NCBI GenBank assembly: GCA_021821185.1
Contig: JAKACU010000011.1
Location: forward strand, 1-29,191
Source: Bacillota bacterium
GTDB lineage: Bacteria; Bacillota; Bacilli; Alicyclobacillales; SLC66
Direction of reading: 5' to 3'
DNA: 29,191 nucleotides
Shown here: positions 17,120 through 24,894 of the stretch, in pieces
Position numbering within the stretch: the stretch's first letter is position 1
Layout: each line of letters opens with the position of its first letter
Notes under the pieces: model-generated
The model's database searches: none
Told to the model about the DNA's origin: nothing
What the model saw: the letters and a program-made list of their open reading frames with translations, nothing else
Made by a program: the position numbers and the translations under genes

Positions 17120-17857
17120 GTGAAAAAAACACTAGGAATCGTCCTCATTGTCTATGGAGCGTTGATTTTATTGTCAGCTCTAGGCCTGTTGCATTTTTCC
17201 ATCGGGTACTATTTTAACTTATTGTGGCCTGCTCTGCTCATTTTGTGGGGTGTTGAGATGTTGATCAGCCATGTTGCGCATGGCAGGCACAGTATCTTTT
17301 TTCCAATCGTCCTGGTCGTTATTGGACTTCTTCTCTTGTTGCATAATTTTGGTTTGTTTGGCTTTGTCCTAGTCCATCCTATCTCTCTCATCTTCGCCGT
17401 TCTCGTGCTTTATATTGGATTTTCAATCATTTCGCCTCGATCATTTCGTTTTCGCCATTACCATCATTTTGAGATGGATAAAAAAAAACTAAAATCGAGG
17501 CGCGTGGGCGAGACTCGGCTAGGTGATGAACCTTGGCATCTTGAGCCATTGTACATCGATAACATTGCTGGATCAGTTCGAATCAACCTTGCCACAGCAA
17601 CGTTATCCGATGGAGAAACACCCATCGAAATCATAGGCGGTTTTGGCGAAGTCCGCATTCAGGTGCCAGCAGGCATGGCTATCGATGCTGCGACCGAGGT
17701 GACAGGAGGGGAAGTTCGGTTATTTGACCGTCATGTCAGTGGTTTAGGTACCAATCAATTAGCGTACGTTGACGATGGATATGCGACATCTGCAAGCAAA
17801 GTTAAGATCCGTATACGATTGCGCTTTGGTGAAATCCGTGTGACGAGGGCCAATTAG
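17120..17857 (+). CDS. LiaF-like membrane protein
   Basis: A 245-residue protein with four transmembrane helices in the first 105 residues, including LLWPALLILWGVEMLI and VVIGLLLLLHNFGLF, which are typical of LiaF/DUF5668-type N termini. A basic linker follows (about 118-135), then a beta-rich domain (about 145-240: LEPLYIDNIAGSVRINLATA, then a late GFGEVRIQVP) of the LiaF C-terminal type. In Bacillus, LiaF inhibits the LiaS kinase in the membrane until cell-envelope stress releases it. GTG start with GGGAG 11 bases upstream. The liaS-like gene begins two bases after the stop, so the triad is one operon. The upstream gap contains the palindrome ACGAATTTCGT (17058-17068). Confidence 0.88.
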   Translation: MKKTLGIVLIVYGALILLSALGLLHFSIGYYFNLLWPALLILWGVEMLISHVAHGRHSIFFPIVLVVIGLLLLLHNFGLFGFVLVHPISLIFAVLVLYIGFSIISPRSFRFRHYHHFEMDKKKLKSRRVGETRLGDEPWHLEPLYIDNIAGSVRINLATATLSDGETPIEIIGGFGEVRIQVPAGMAIDAATEVTGGEVRLFDRHVSGLGTNQLAYVDDGYATSASKVKIRIRLRFGEIRVTRAN

Positions 17858-17859
17858 GC

Positions 17860-18903
17860 ATGAAAGATCGAATGATCTTTGTTAGCGTTCTAATCGGCGT
17901 GTTCAGTGCGTTATTATCCATTATCCAAATGCTTTGGTTTACACAGTCCACAGTGGATGATCGCATGACGACGTGGGTTTCGTCAGTGACAGGATATTCA
18001 CTAACGATTGCAAAACCTGTGACTGTCACGGCCATTGCTATGGCGGTGTTCATACTATCAGGTGCTCTATCACTCGTGATTATTTTGTGGGCTTATCGTG
18101 AGTTACGACATGGTTTAGCCACGTTAGCTGATGTAAGCGCGATGTATCTTGCTGGAAGAGTAGGTACAGAAACAGCAATCAAGGGTCATGATGATCTCGC
18201 TACGACGGCCTCCAACATGTATAAGTTGGCGAGTCAAGTTCAGGATCAAGCGGTGCTATTGCAAAAAGTTACCGTACTAGAGGCGGCGAAAGAGGAAAGA
18301 GCAAGGCTAAGTCGTGAATTGCACGATCGCGTCAGTCAGGATTTGTTCGGGTTATCATTAATGTCACGCGCACTGATGTTACAGTCTCAAAAAACAACGC
18401 TGCTGCAGGGTGACGATCGAATTGCAGAGCTCGATGCACTGATTTCAAAAATTCAAAGAAATCTGCGTGGTATGTTGCTAGAATTGCGTCCTGTTGAATT
18501 ACAAGAACGTTCACTTGAAGACGCTTTGCGGCAATTGAGTCAAGAATTATCAGGGCGCCTCTCGATAGATGTAACCGTACAAGTTTCTCCGAGCCAGCAA
18601 GACGAGACGCAGGAAAGTGTGGACCAAGCGTTGTTTCTTATTGCACAGCAGGCTCTCATCAATGCGATGCGTCATGCCAAAGCTACGTCGATTTCTGTGC
18701 GACTTGATCGTGAAATGGAACGAACAGTCCTATCGGTGACCGATAACGGCATTGGATTGGATGAGACCAAAATAGGGGTAATGTCTGTGGGATTTGACGC
18801 GATGCGCGAGCGGGCGATGGAAGTAGGGGGGCACTGTATGTGGCAAACTCCAGCGTATGGTGGGACTGAAGTACTGGTCATTATTCCTCGAAGACGAAAA
18901 TAG
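17860..18903 (+). CDS. LiaS/NarX-type sensor histidine kinase
   Basis: A 347-residue HisKA_3 kinase. Two transmembrane helices (about 6-26 and 56-78) flank a short extracytoplasmic loop. A HAMP-like stretch runs over 80-140, then SRELHDRVSQDLFGL with the phospho-acceptor His155, and the HATPase domain with Asn268 (INAMRHA) and DNGIGLD at 295-301. The small extracytoplasmic loop fits an intramembrane-sensing kinase that relies on its LiaF partner rather than on direct ligand binding. It follows the LiaF-like gene by two bases and precedes the regulator by 28 bases. Confidence 0.92.
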   Translation: MKDRMIFVSVLIGVFSALLSIIQMLWFTQSTVDDRMTTWVSSVTGYSLTIAKPVTVTAIAMAVFILSGALSLVIILWAYRELRHGLATLADVSAMYLAGRVGTETAIKGHDDLATTASNMYKLASQVQDQAVLLQKVTVLEAAKEERARLSRELHDRVSQDLFGLSLMSRALMLQSQKTTLLQGDDRIAELDALISKIQRNLRGMLLELRPVELQERSLEDALRQLSQELSGRLSIDVTVQVSPSQQDETQESVDQALFLIAQQALINAMRHAKATSISVRLDREMERTVLSVTDNGIGLDETKIGVMSVGFDAMRERAMEVGGHCMWQTPAYGGTEVLVIIPRRRK

Positions 18904-18931
18904 ACGGAAGATCATGTAGGGGTGTCTAAAG

Positions 18932-19552
18932 ATGATTCGAATCCTACTCGTGGATGATCATGAGATTGTACGCAGAGGTCTACAAGTCTATCTTGGCTTA
19001 CAAGAAGATTTTCTGGTTATAGGTGAAGCCAAAGATGGGCAAGAAGCGGTAGAACGGTACCGTCAACAAAAACCTGACATTGTGTTACTCGATTTACAGA
19101 TGGAGCCGGTTGATGGTGTAACTGCCTTGCGGCAGATCAAAGAAATCGATGCACAGGCAAAAGTGATCGTGTTAACCAGCTTTTTAGATCCGGCTCATGT
19201 GCTTCCAGCTCTTGAATCCGGAGCCGTGGGATATCTTGTAAAAACCACGGATGCGCAAGCCATAGCTAAGGCTATTCGCGACGTCGTAGCAGGAAAGACC
19301 ATGTTTGATGCTGAACTCATGCAATCCATGGCAAATGGTATCCAGCAAAGGGCTGTTCTGCAAGATTTGACGCAACGTGAGTTGGATGTTTTAGGCCTAC
19401 TTGCTAAAGGGCTTTCCAATCAGGAAATAGCTGATATACTCTTTATTGGCACAAAGACAGTGAAAACACATGTGAGTAATATATTGTCAAAATTGAGCTT
19501 ACACGATCGTACGCAAGCTGCGATTTATGCTATCGATCATGGTATAAAATGA
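18932..19552 (+). CDS. LiaR/NarL-family response regulator
   Basis: A 206-residue regulator. The receiver domain has Asp8-Asp9, phospho-acceptor Asp54 (VLLDLQM), Thr82 and Lys104. The LuxR-type helix-turn-helix at about 140-203 shows LTQRELDVLGLLAKGLSNQEIA and TVKTHVSNILSKL as its two conserved parts. It is the third gene of the LiaF-LiaS-LiaR set, which answers cell-envelope stress in Bacillota. No further gene that could be a target, such as a phage-shock protein, follows; citrate synthase comes next behind its own promoter. Confidence 0.93.
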   Translation: MIRILLVDDHEIVRRGLQVYLGLQEDFLVIGEAKDGQEAVERYRQQKPDIVLLDLQMEPVDGVTALRQIKEIDAQAKVIVLTSFLDPAHVLPALESGAVGYLVKTTDAQAIAKAIRDVVAGKTMFDAELMQSMANGIQQRAVLQDLTQRELDVLGLLAKGLSNQEIADILFIGTKTVKTHVSNILSKLSLHDRTQAAIYAIDHGIK

Positions 19553-19606
19553 GCCATTTCATCATGGACTAGTGGCACACCCATCCAGACGAACTACTTG
19601 ATTTGG

Positions 19607-19634
19607 TTGTGAATTTTGCCAGTTGGAGTATAAT
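19607..19634 (+). promoter_or_regulatory. Promoter of citrate synthase
   Basis: TTGTGA (19607-19612) and a perfect TATAAT (19629-19634), 16 bases apart, lie 52 bases before the start codon and 55 bases after the LiaR-like gene. This separates the two transcripts. Confidence 0.7.
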
Positions 19635-19686
19635 GAAATGGTAAAAAAGACACTGTTCATTTTGAAGGAAGTCTGGAGGGAAGTAT

Positions 19687-20823
19687 GTGAAGGAACGCGA
19701 TGCACAATTTTTGGAAGGTCTCGAGGATGTAGTTGCCCTTTCATCCGAAATTTGTTTCATTGACGGTGAGGAAGGCAGACTCGTCTATCGTGGATATGAT
19801 ATTCACGATTTAGTAAGCGGGGGCTGCTCCTTTGAAGAAGTCATTTACTTATTATGGCATGGTGAACTGCCCACACAACAGCAATTGACAGATTTTCAAG
19901 CTGAACTCGTGGCAGAGCGGGGACTTAGTTCTGAAGTTGTTACTACCTTACATACGTTGCCTAAAAACGGTAATGTCATGGAAATGCTTCGTACATTGGT
20001 TTCAGTTTCGGGCCTCTTTGATCCTGAAAATACAGATTCTTCTTATGAAGCCAGCGTGAGAAAAGCTATTCGCCTTGTTGCCAAATTTCCAACCATGGTC
20101 ACCGCCATTGAACACTATAAAAATGGACAAGAAGCGGTACAACCTAATCAGAGCTTGAGTTATGCCGGAAATTTTCTTTATATGTTGGATGGGAAAATCC
20201 CTAGCGACTATAATACAAGGGCTTTTGAAATCGCTTTAATTTTGCATGCTGATCATGAACTTAATGCATCCACATTCTCTTCACGCGTGACCGCAGCCAC
20301 ACTGTCAGACATGTATTCAGCGATCACATCAGCTGTGGGTACATTAAAAGGACCGTTGCATGGCGGGGCTAATGAACAAGTCATGCTGATGCTCAAAGAG
20401 ATTGACGATGTGGGTACAGCAGAAGAATGGATCACACAAGCGCTTAAAGACAAGCGTCGTATCATGGGTTTTGGTCATCGCGTTTATCATACGGAAGATC
20501 CGCGTGCTACGCACCTGCGCCAAATGTCCAAAGAAATGGGCGAACGCGCAAATGATACCAAGTACTATGAGATGTCTCAGATCATCGAACGCGTAGTTAA
20601 AGAACAAAAACATTTGAACCCCAATGTAGATTTTTACTCAGCATCGACGTATTACAAGATGGGAATTCCAATTCACTTATTTACTCCCGTATTCGCGGTT
20701 AGCCGTATCTCTGGATGGACTGCGCACGTGCTTGAACAGTATCGCAACAATCGTTTGATTCGTCCCCGCGCAGAGTATGTCGGGATTCGTCGTCGGGCTT
20801 ACGTGCCATTGCAGGATCGCTAA
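19687..20823 (+). CDS. Citrate synthase (type II, Bacillus-like; 2-methylcitrate synthase possible)
   Basis: Condenses oxaloacetate and acetyl-CoA to citrate at the entry of the TCA cycle. The 378-residue length suits the short Gram-positive/archaeal form rather than the roughly 430-residue allosteric enterobacterial form. The catalytic triad is visible: His225 in GPLHGGANE, His264 in GFGHRVYHTEDPR, and Asp315 in NVDFYSAS. GRLVYRGYDI at 30-39 is typical. The GTG at 19687 has GGAGGGAAG just upstream. 2-Methylcitrate synthases are hard to separate by motif; no prp genes lie nearby, so citrate synthase is the better call. The spore-protein gene follows after 68 bases with its own promoter. Confidence 0.92.
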   Translation: MKERDAQFLEGLEDVVALSSEICFIDGEEGRLVYRGYDIHDLVSGGCSFEEVIYLLWHGELPTQQQLTDFQAELVAERGLSSEVVTTLHTLPKNGNVMEMLRTLVSVSGLFDPENTDSSYEASVRKAIRLVAKFPTMVTAIEHYKNGQEAVQPNQSLSYAGNFLYMLDGKIPSDYNTRAFEIALILHADHELNASTFSSRVTAATLSDMYSAITSAVGTLKGPLHGGANEQVMLMLKEIDDVGTAEEWITQALKDKRRIMGFGHRVYHTEDPRATHLRQMSKEMGERANDTKYYEMSQIIERVVKEQKHLNPNVDFYSASTYYKMGIPIHLFTPVFAVSRISGWTAHVLEQYRNNRLIRPRAEYVGIRRRAYVPLQDR

Positions 20824-20839
20824 ATCCAAAAAGTTACAA

Positions 20840-20868
20840 GAGTAGACTCCTTCGTGGCGGGCACAATA
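20840..20868 (+). promoter_or_regulatory. Sigma-G-like forespore promoter of the SASP gene
   Basis: GAGTA (20840-20844) and CACAATA (20862-20868), 17 bases apart, fit the sigma-G pattern GHATR and CATnnTA with one mismatch each. The position, about 23 bases before the spore-protein start, is right for forespore expression of an alpha/beta SASP. Confidence 0.5.
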
Positions 20869-20891
20869 CTAGCACGAAGGAGGTGGTCAGC

Positions 20892-21110
20892 GTGGCACAA
20901 GGACAAAAATCCAACACGCTATTAGTGAAAGGCGCAGGTCGGGCTCTGGATCAATTGAAGTATGAGGTAGCTGGCGAATTAGGTATTCAACCCCCTCAAG
21001 ATGGTTATTGGGGAACGATGACAACGCGGGACACTGGATCAATTGGTGGCCACATCACTCGCAAATTGGTTGCGCTTGCTGAACAGCAACTTGCTGGTCG
21101 TTCTCAATAA
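20892..21110 (+). CDS. Alpha/beta-type small acid-soluble spore protein
   Basis: A 72-residue DNA-binding protein that coats and protects spore DNA and is broken down at germination. Seen: LDQLKYEVAGELGI, with the Glu-Ile-Ala-type germination-protease region altered to YEVAGELGI, and a late GSIGGHITRKLVALAEQQL, the second conserved alpha/beta SASP block. A GTG at 20883 lies inside the ribosome site; AAGGAGG (20877-20883) is 8 bases before the GTG at 20892, so that is the start. A sigma-G-like promoter and a strong terminator frame it as a single-gene unit. Its presence shows that the organism forms endospores. Confidence 0.93.
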   Translation: MAQGQKSNTLLVKGAGRALDQLKYEVAGELGIQPPQDGYWGTMTTRDTGSIGGHITRKLVALAEQQLAGRSQ

Positions 21111-21123
21111 GTTCTCCAGTTTG

Positions 21124-21150
21124 GAACCCTCGCCTAGCGGGGGTTCTTTT
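21124..21150 (+). terminator. Terminator of the SASP gene
   Basis: GAACCCTCGC (21124-21133) pairs with GCGGGGGTTC (21137-21146), one G-U pair, loop CTA, followed by TTTT. Confidence 0.88.
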
Positions 21151-21182
21151 ATTGTATAAATCTGTCTCCCGCCCATCTCATG

Positions 21183-21217
21183 AAAACGGCTTGACCGGTG
21201 GATGGTCAAGCCGTTTT
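21183..21217 (-). terminator. Terminator of the CBS-domain gene, possibly bidirectional
   Basis: AAAACGGCTTGACC (21183-21196) pairs perfectly with GGTCAAGCCGTTTT (21204-21217) around a 7-base loop. It lies 19 bases beyond the end of the minus-strand CBS gene. The A-run and T-run give both strands a U-tail. Confidence 0.85.
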
Positions 21218-21235
21218 ACGTCTCTCGCCGGAACG

Positions 21236-21661
21236 TTAATGAATGTGCGTTTGTTCTGAAATATCACTCAGGGCATCCCCTGCTTCGTCAATGTGGATAT
21301 CGATGACGGCTAGGTCGCCAAGAGCCACCATACCTATCAAGCTACCATTTTCTACGACGGGTAAGCGTCTGACTTGTTCTGATGCCATGAGTCTGGCTGC
21401 CTCGTGTGCATCAGTTTCTGGACTACAGGTGACTGGACTCTTAGACATGCAGGTTGTCACGGTTGTCGTTTTGGGATCTTCATTAGCGGCAATGCATCGG
21501 ATCACAATGTCGCGATCGGTGATGACACCAGTAAGTTTATTGTTTTGCACCACAGGCATGGAACCGATATCATGCGACTTCATGTCTTTGGCGGCTTCAA
21601 AGCATGTCGTATCCGGAGAACACGTGATGACGTTTTTAGTCATGAATTCACGGATCTTCAT
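21236..21661 (-). CDS. CBS-domain pair protein
   Basis: A 141-residue cytoplasmic protein made only of two CBS motifs (about 8-62 and 73-125). Seen: IREFMTKNVITCSPDTT, then MPVVQNNKLTGVITDRDIV, and the second copy CMSKSPVTCSPETD with RRLPVVENGSLIGMVALGDL. Stand-alone CBS pairs bind adenine nucleotides or SAM; here the ligand and partner are unknown. A GTG at 21667 lies too close to the G-run, while AAGGGGGG is about 7 bases before the ATG at 21661, so I chose the ATG. A His/Asp-rich C-terminal tail (DIHIDEAGDALSD, HIH end) is unusual and may bind metal. Next to a spore gene, but monocistronic. Confidence 0.9.
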   Translation of the reverse strand: MKIREFMTKNVITCSPDTTCFEAAKDMKSHDIGSMPVVQNNKLTGVITDRDIVIRCIAANEDPKTTTVTTCMSKSPVTCSPETDAHEAARLMASEQVRRLPVVENGSLIGMVALGDLAVIDIHIDEAGDALSDISEQTHIH

Positions 21662-21691
21662 GTACACACCCCCCTTATATCAATTCGGGCT

Positions 21692-22069
21692 TTAGTGTGT
21701 GCGAGATAATGATTTTTTACGCACCCAGTTCATCATACTGTTGCCGATTCCATAAAATCCCCATATACCTGTAATGACGTGTAGTGCATTTTCAAGGGGT
21801 AAGGGATAAGGATCTAACCACGCAGGAGAAAGCGTGCCAACAGCTCCCCAAGTAAGCAGGAGAAGGCCGACTGTGATCGCATACAAGCGCGTTTGGCGAA
21901 TGGATCCGTAACGAGCTGCGGTTATTCCAATGATGCCTATGATGAAATGCATGTACATCATGTTGCCACCAACGTGAAACATATGCCATAAGTGATCTGT
22001 AAATAGTCCTAATACGCCAAGCGCAAAATATAACCAGCCTGTTACGCGAGCATACCTATAATCGGCCAT
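21692..22069 (-). CDS. Four-helix membrane protein, DUF4383-like
   Basis: A 125-residue protein with four predicted membrane helices. The conserved-looking part is YFALGVLGLFTDHLW, then MMYMHFIIGIIGITAAR, and a last helix ALHVITGIWGFYGIG with a basic end (WVRKK). This resembles DUF4383-type small membrane proteins with a His in the first helix hairpin; I am not certain of the family. The open frame reaches 22093, but AGGAGG lies about 7 bases before the ATG at 22069. The stop is 30 bases from the CBS gene on the same strand, so the two could be cotranscribed. Function unknown. Confidence 0.7.
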   Translation of the reverse strand: MADYRYARVTGWLYFALGVLGLFTDHLWHMFHVGGNMMYMHFIIGIIGITAARYGSIRQTRLYAITVGLLLLTWGAVGTLSPAWLDPYPLPLENALHVITGIWGFYGIGNSMMNWVRKKSLSRTH

Positions 22070-22153
22070 GTGCACGCCTCCTAAGAGAATCATGCAACAA
22101 GTTTATGGGACAGGTTAACGCAGTAGACCTTTTCAAGAAGGGAATGATGCTAA

Positions 22154-22378
22154 GTGACAGAAAAAGATGCTGTATGGAGGGAGACACCTCTAGACCATTG
22201 GTCAACGGCCATCGATCCTTCCATTATGGCTGGGGATGAGTGGGTTGAACCTGGTGACCCTGGTGTAGCCAAAGCTGCCACGAAAGACGATGAAGAGAAT
22301 TTTGATTTAACGAAGCAAGCTATGATGGGTAAATTCCAACATCCTCAACATGATTCAAGCTATGGGACAGATGTCTAA
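22154..22378 (+). CDS. Small DUF3905-like protein
   Basis: A 74-residue acidic, soluble protein. The segment TPLDHWSTAIDPSIMAGDEW resembles the core of DUF3905, a family restricted to spore-forming Bacillota as far as I recall. The rest is charged and low in complexity (PGVAKAATKDDEENFDL, later QHPQHDSS). No membrane segment or signal. GTG start with GAAGGGA about 10 bases upstream. A terminator follows at once, so it is separate from the pst genes. Function unknown. Confidence 0.7.
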   Translation: MTEKDAVWRETPLDHWSTAIDPSIMAGDEWVEPGDPGVAKAATKDDEENFDLTKQAMMGKFQHPQHDSSYGTDV

Positions 22379-22387
22379 TCTTGTCGG

Positions 22388-22415
22388 TGGGTGAGAAGTT
22401 TTCTCACCCATTCTT
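22388..22415 (+). terminator. Terminator after the DUF3905-like gene
   Basis: TGGGTGAGAA (22388-22397) pairs perfectly with TTCTCACCCA (22401-22410) around a 3-base loop, followed by a short TTCTT. Confidence 0.75.
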
Positions 22416-22442
22416 AACAAAACCGCCAAAATGCGTTATAAC
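22414..22442 (+). promoter_or_regulatory. Promoter of the pstCAB operon
   Basis: TTAACA (22414-22419) and TATAAC (22437-22442), exactly 17 bases apart, each differ from the vegetative consensus at one position. TTAACA also matches a single PhoP half-site, but I see no tandem repeats of it, so Pho control is not supported. Confidence 0.7.
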
Positions 22443-22482
22443 AAAGGACAGGGTGTATTCTTGGCGAAGTTAGGTGAGCAAG

Positions 22483-23322
22483 ATGAAAAAAAGGCGTCAA
22501 CATAGGTCTTTAGGCGATCGCCTTTTGGAAGGCATCTTGTTCTTTGCAGCGGTATTTATGATTTGTGTTTTTTTTCTCCTCATTTATAAATTTGCAGTTG
22601 GATCGCAACCAGCGTTGCGCAACATTGGTCTACTTAAATTGAACTCAAGCCACTGGAACCCTGTACACGGTCAGTATGGGGTGTTACCACTGATTTATGG
22701 AACATTTGCGACTTCCTTACTTGCCGTCATTTTAGCTACCATCACCGGTGTGGCGTTAGCTATCGTTTTATCTCAGTATGATTGGCCATGGTTTAATCGT
22801 CCAATGTTGTTGTTTGTCGATGGTTTATCGGCCATACCAAGTGTTATCTACGGGTTATGGGGACTTTCAATGTTATCTTTTTTGCACCTTGGAGTTGGAA
22901 TTTATGCGGCAGGTGTCGTGCTTGCTCTCATGGTTCTACCGACGATTGTCAGTACGGTGCGAAAGATTATGAACGATGTCCCGGACGAATTAAAACAAGG
23001 TGCATTAGCGATTGGTGCAACGAAAGAAGAAATGATTCACATGGTTGTCTTACCTTATGCTCGGCAAGGTATCTTAGGTAGTGCTGTACTTGGCTTGACA
23101 AGAGCCATCGGTGAGACGATTGTGATTGTGATGGTATTGGGTCCTAAAGGGCAAACCTTGACTGGCGTGTTGGTGAATGATTTTGGTTTGCGAACCAATG
23201 CGCTTGTAACATCATCACTGTATGAAGTTGCGTTGCTACTTTGCCTGGTGGCTATTTTGACTTCGATAGGTGGACGGCTATTGGTTCGATCAGCGAAGCG
23301 CGGACGGAGGGTGCCTTTATGA
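22483..23322 (+). CDS. pstC: Phosphate ABC transporter permease PstC
   Basis: Inner-membrane half of the PstSCAB phosphate importer, 279 residues and six membrane helices. The permease contact loop is intact: DVPDELKQGALAIGATKEEM with the conserved Gly (about 165-184), followed by the TRAIGETIVIVMV helix. A GTG at 22474 would add three residues, but AGGTGAG stands at the right distance before the ATG at 22483. The stop overlaps the pstA start (ATGA). The substrate-binding protein gene pstS, normally directly upstream, is missing. A good promoter precedes this gene, so the operon starts here. The specificity is inferred from the family; related anions are possible. Confidence 0.88.
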   Translation: MKKRRQHRSLGDRLLEGILFFAAVFMICVFFLLIYKFAVGSQPALRNIGLLKLNSSHWNPVHGQYGVLPLIYGTFATSLLAVILATITGVALAIVLSQYDWPWFNRPMLLFVDGLSAIPSVIYGLWGLSMLSFLHLGVGIYAAGVVLALMVLPTIVSTVRKIMNDVPDELKQGALAIGATKEEMIHMVVLPYARQGILGSAVLGLTRAIGETIVIVMVLGPKGQTLTGVLVNDFGLRTNALVTSSLYEVALLLCLVAILTSIGGRLLVRSAKRGRRVPL

Positions 23323-24125
23323 AAGTGCAACCAAAGTTCCGTCAAATAAAAAGCAAGCTTTGGCTTTTTTTGTGGTTTTTTTTGGGTATCGTTGCTGTGC
23401 TTCCTGTGATCAGCATGGTGGTGGAAGTGGTTGTTCGCGGGTTGCAAGGGCTATCACCGGCTGTACTTGATCAAGTAAGCGCTTCATCATTTGGTGGTAA
23501 CCTTATTCATGCCATAGCAGGGACGATCATCATAACTTTGTTGACAGCCGCTGTGTCTATCCCGGTCGGGCTTATGGTCGGCGTGTATTTGGCGGAATAC
23601 CCTAACCATCGCTTCATGCGCATTTTGCGTGGCTTGGTGACTACGATGGCTGATCTTCCTGCCGTCATAGGTGGATTATTCGTGTTTAGTATGATAACCA
23701 CGCACATGGATGATTGGTCGATGATATACAGCTCCATTGCGTTATCGTTTGTGCTTATGCCGCGCCTTATTCGCGACACAGAGCAGATCTTTCACAATGT
23801 ACCTTCCATAATTCGTGAAGGAGCACTTGCCATTGGTGCGACCAAATGGCAACTGATTTTTTACGTCTTGGTACCTAGTTGTTTTCGTTTTTTGATGCGA
23901 CAGTGGTTGCACGGCCTCGCCCGTGTCATGGGTGAAACGGCGCCGCTTATATTCACATCGTTTGGCGACCACGCGGTGTCGTTGCCTTTGGCCGCCTTTA
24001 CTTTTGCAAAGGGGCCAATGAAAGGTTGGATTCTTGAAGCGTGGGGAAGATCTTTGTTGTTGTTGGTTTTTGTGTCCATCCTGCTGCTTGTCTCAAAGCA
24101 GATCAGTCGCAGGGTAGTTCATTGA
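23319..24125 (+). CDS. pstA: Phosphate ABC transporter permease PstA
   Basis: Second permease subunit, 268 residues and six helices. Seen: MADLPAVIGGLFVFS at 110-124 and the contact loop NVPSIIREGALAIGATKWQL at 160-179, then ARVMGETAPLIF at 201-212. The stretch after the contact loop (VPSCFRFLMRQWLHG) is more polar and bulky than the usual PAALPGI-type sequence. An open frame extends upstream to 23241, but GGAGGG lies before the ATG at 23319, which overlaps the pstC stop. The pstB gene follows after 15 bases. Confidence 0.87.
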   Translation: MKVQPKFRQIKSKLWLFLWFFLGIVAVLPVISMVVEVVVRGLQGLSPAVLDQVSASSFGGNLIHAIAGTIIITLLTAAVSIPVGLMVGVYLAEYPNHRFMRILRGLVTTMADLPAVIGGLFVFSMITTHMDDWSMIYSSIALSFVLMPRLIRDTEQIFHNVPSIIREGALAIGATKWQLIFYVLVPSCFRFLMRQWLHGLARVMGETAPLIFTSFGDHAVSLPLAAFTFAKGPMKGWILEAWGRSLLLLVFVSILLLVSKQISRRVVH

Positions 24126-24140
24126 AAGAAGGCTAGGCTT

Positions 24141-24893
24141 GTGGCAGATGTTGTGGCAGCTCATGATGTTTCTGCGTATTATGGACAAACCAAAGTGTTG
24201 CGTGGCGTAACTCTTGAGATCAGACCTAATGAAGTGACGGCAATCATTGGCCCACCGGGTTGCGGAAAATCTACGTTTGTACGGTGTCTCAATCGATTGC
24301 TTGAAGCGATACCTGATGCGCGTATGACAGGTGACATCTTTTTAGGGGAACAAAACGTATACCATATGACGGCAGAAGAGACGCGCAGAAAAATCGGTAT
24401 GGTATTTCACCGACCTAACCCATTTCCGACCATGACCATATTCTCGAACGTGGCGGCCGGTCTGCGCCTTCAGGGATTGCGCAACCGTTCGAGCATAGCC
24501 GATCGCGTCGAACGATCGTTGCGTTCTGCCATGCTCTGGGATGAAGTGAAAGATCGCTTGCAAATGCCTGCCGTCCTTTTGTCTACGGCACAGCAACAAC
24601 AACTTTGTATTGCACGCGTTCTAGCCGTAGATCCATCGGTTTTGCTACTTGACGAACCTGCATCGACGTTAAGCCCGATGGCGACACTGCAAATCGAGGA
24701 ACTTATTGAGGATTTGAAGACCCACTATACGATTTTGATCGTGACACATAACCTTCAGCAAGCGGCACGAGTAGCTGATAAGACAGCTTTTTTTCTTAGT
24801 GGTGAAATGATCGAATATGGAAAAACAACACACCTATTCACGACACCAAAGGATAAACGCACAGAAGATTATGTGACAGGCCGCTTTGGATAA
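24141..24893 (+). CDS. pstB: PstB-like ABC ATPase with altered catalytic motifs
   Basis: The ATPase subunit expected for PstCA, 250 residues, clearly PstB from end to end (LNRLLEAIPDARMTGDIFL, later KTAFFLSGEMIEYG and the KRTEDYVTGRFG ending). Walker A is GPPGCGKST (37-45), with Pro for the usual Ser. Walker B is VLLLDEP with Asp171 and Glu172, and the H-loop His203 is present. Three other motifs differ from canonical PstB: the Q-loop Gln is His90 (MVFHRPNPFP), the signature LSGGQQQR is LSTAQQQQ (147-154), and the D-loop SALDP is STLSP (175-179). No frameshift or stop is present, and the reading frame is full length. GTG start. It may be a diverged paralogue with slow or no ATP turnover, or a regulatory subunit; another PstB elsewhere could energise the transporter. 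Confidence 0.85.
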   Translation: MADVVAAHDVSAYYGQTKVLRGVTLEIRPNEVTAIIGPPGCGKSTFVRCLNRLLEAIPDARMTGDIFLGEQNVYHMTAEETRRKIGMVFHRPNPFPTMTIFSNVAAGLRLQGLRNRSSIADRVERSLRSAMLWDEVKDRLQMPAVLLSTAQQQQLCIARVLAVDPSVLLLDEPASTLSPMATLQIEELIEDLKTHYTILIVTHNLQQAARVADKTAFFLSGEMIEYGKTTHLFTTPKDKRTEDYVTGRFG

Positions 24894-24894
24894 C

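Noticed and set aside
21243..21695. 150-codon plus-strand frame opposite the CBS gene
   Set aside because: Mirrors the CBS gene almost end to end and shows no family features.
22414..22443. Pho box upstream of pstC
   Set aside because: Only one TTAACA is present; the tandem half-sites needed for PhoP binding are missing, and TTAACA is explained as the -35 hexamer.
24141..24893. pstB as a pseudogene
   Set aside because: Full length, no frameshift or stop, conserved at both ends, and Walker A/B retained; altered motifs alone do not make it a pseudogene.
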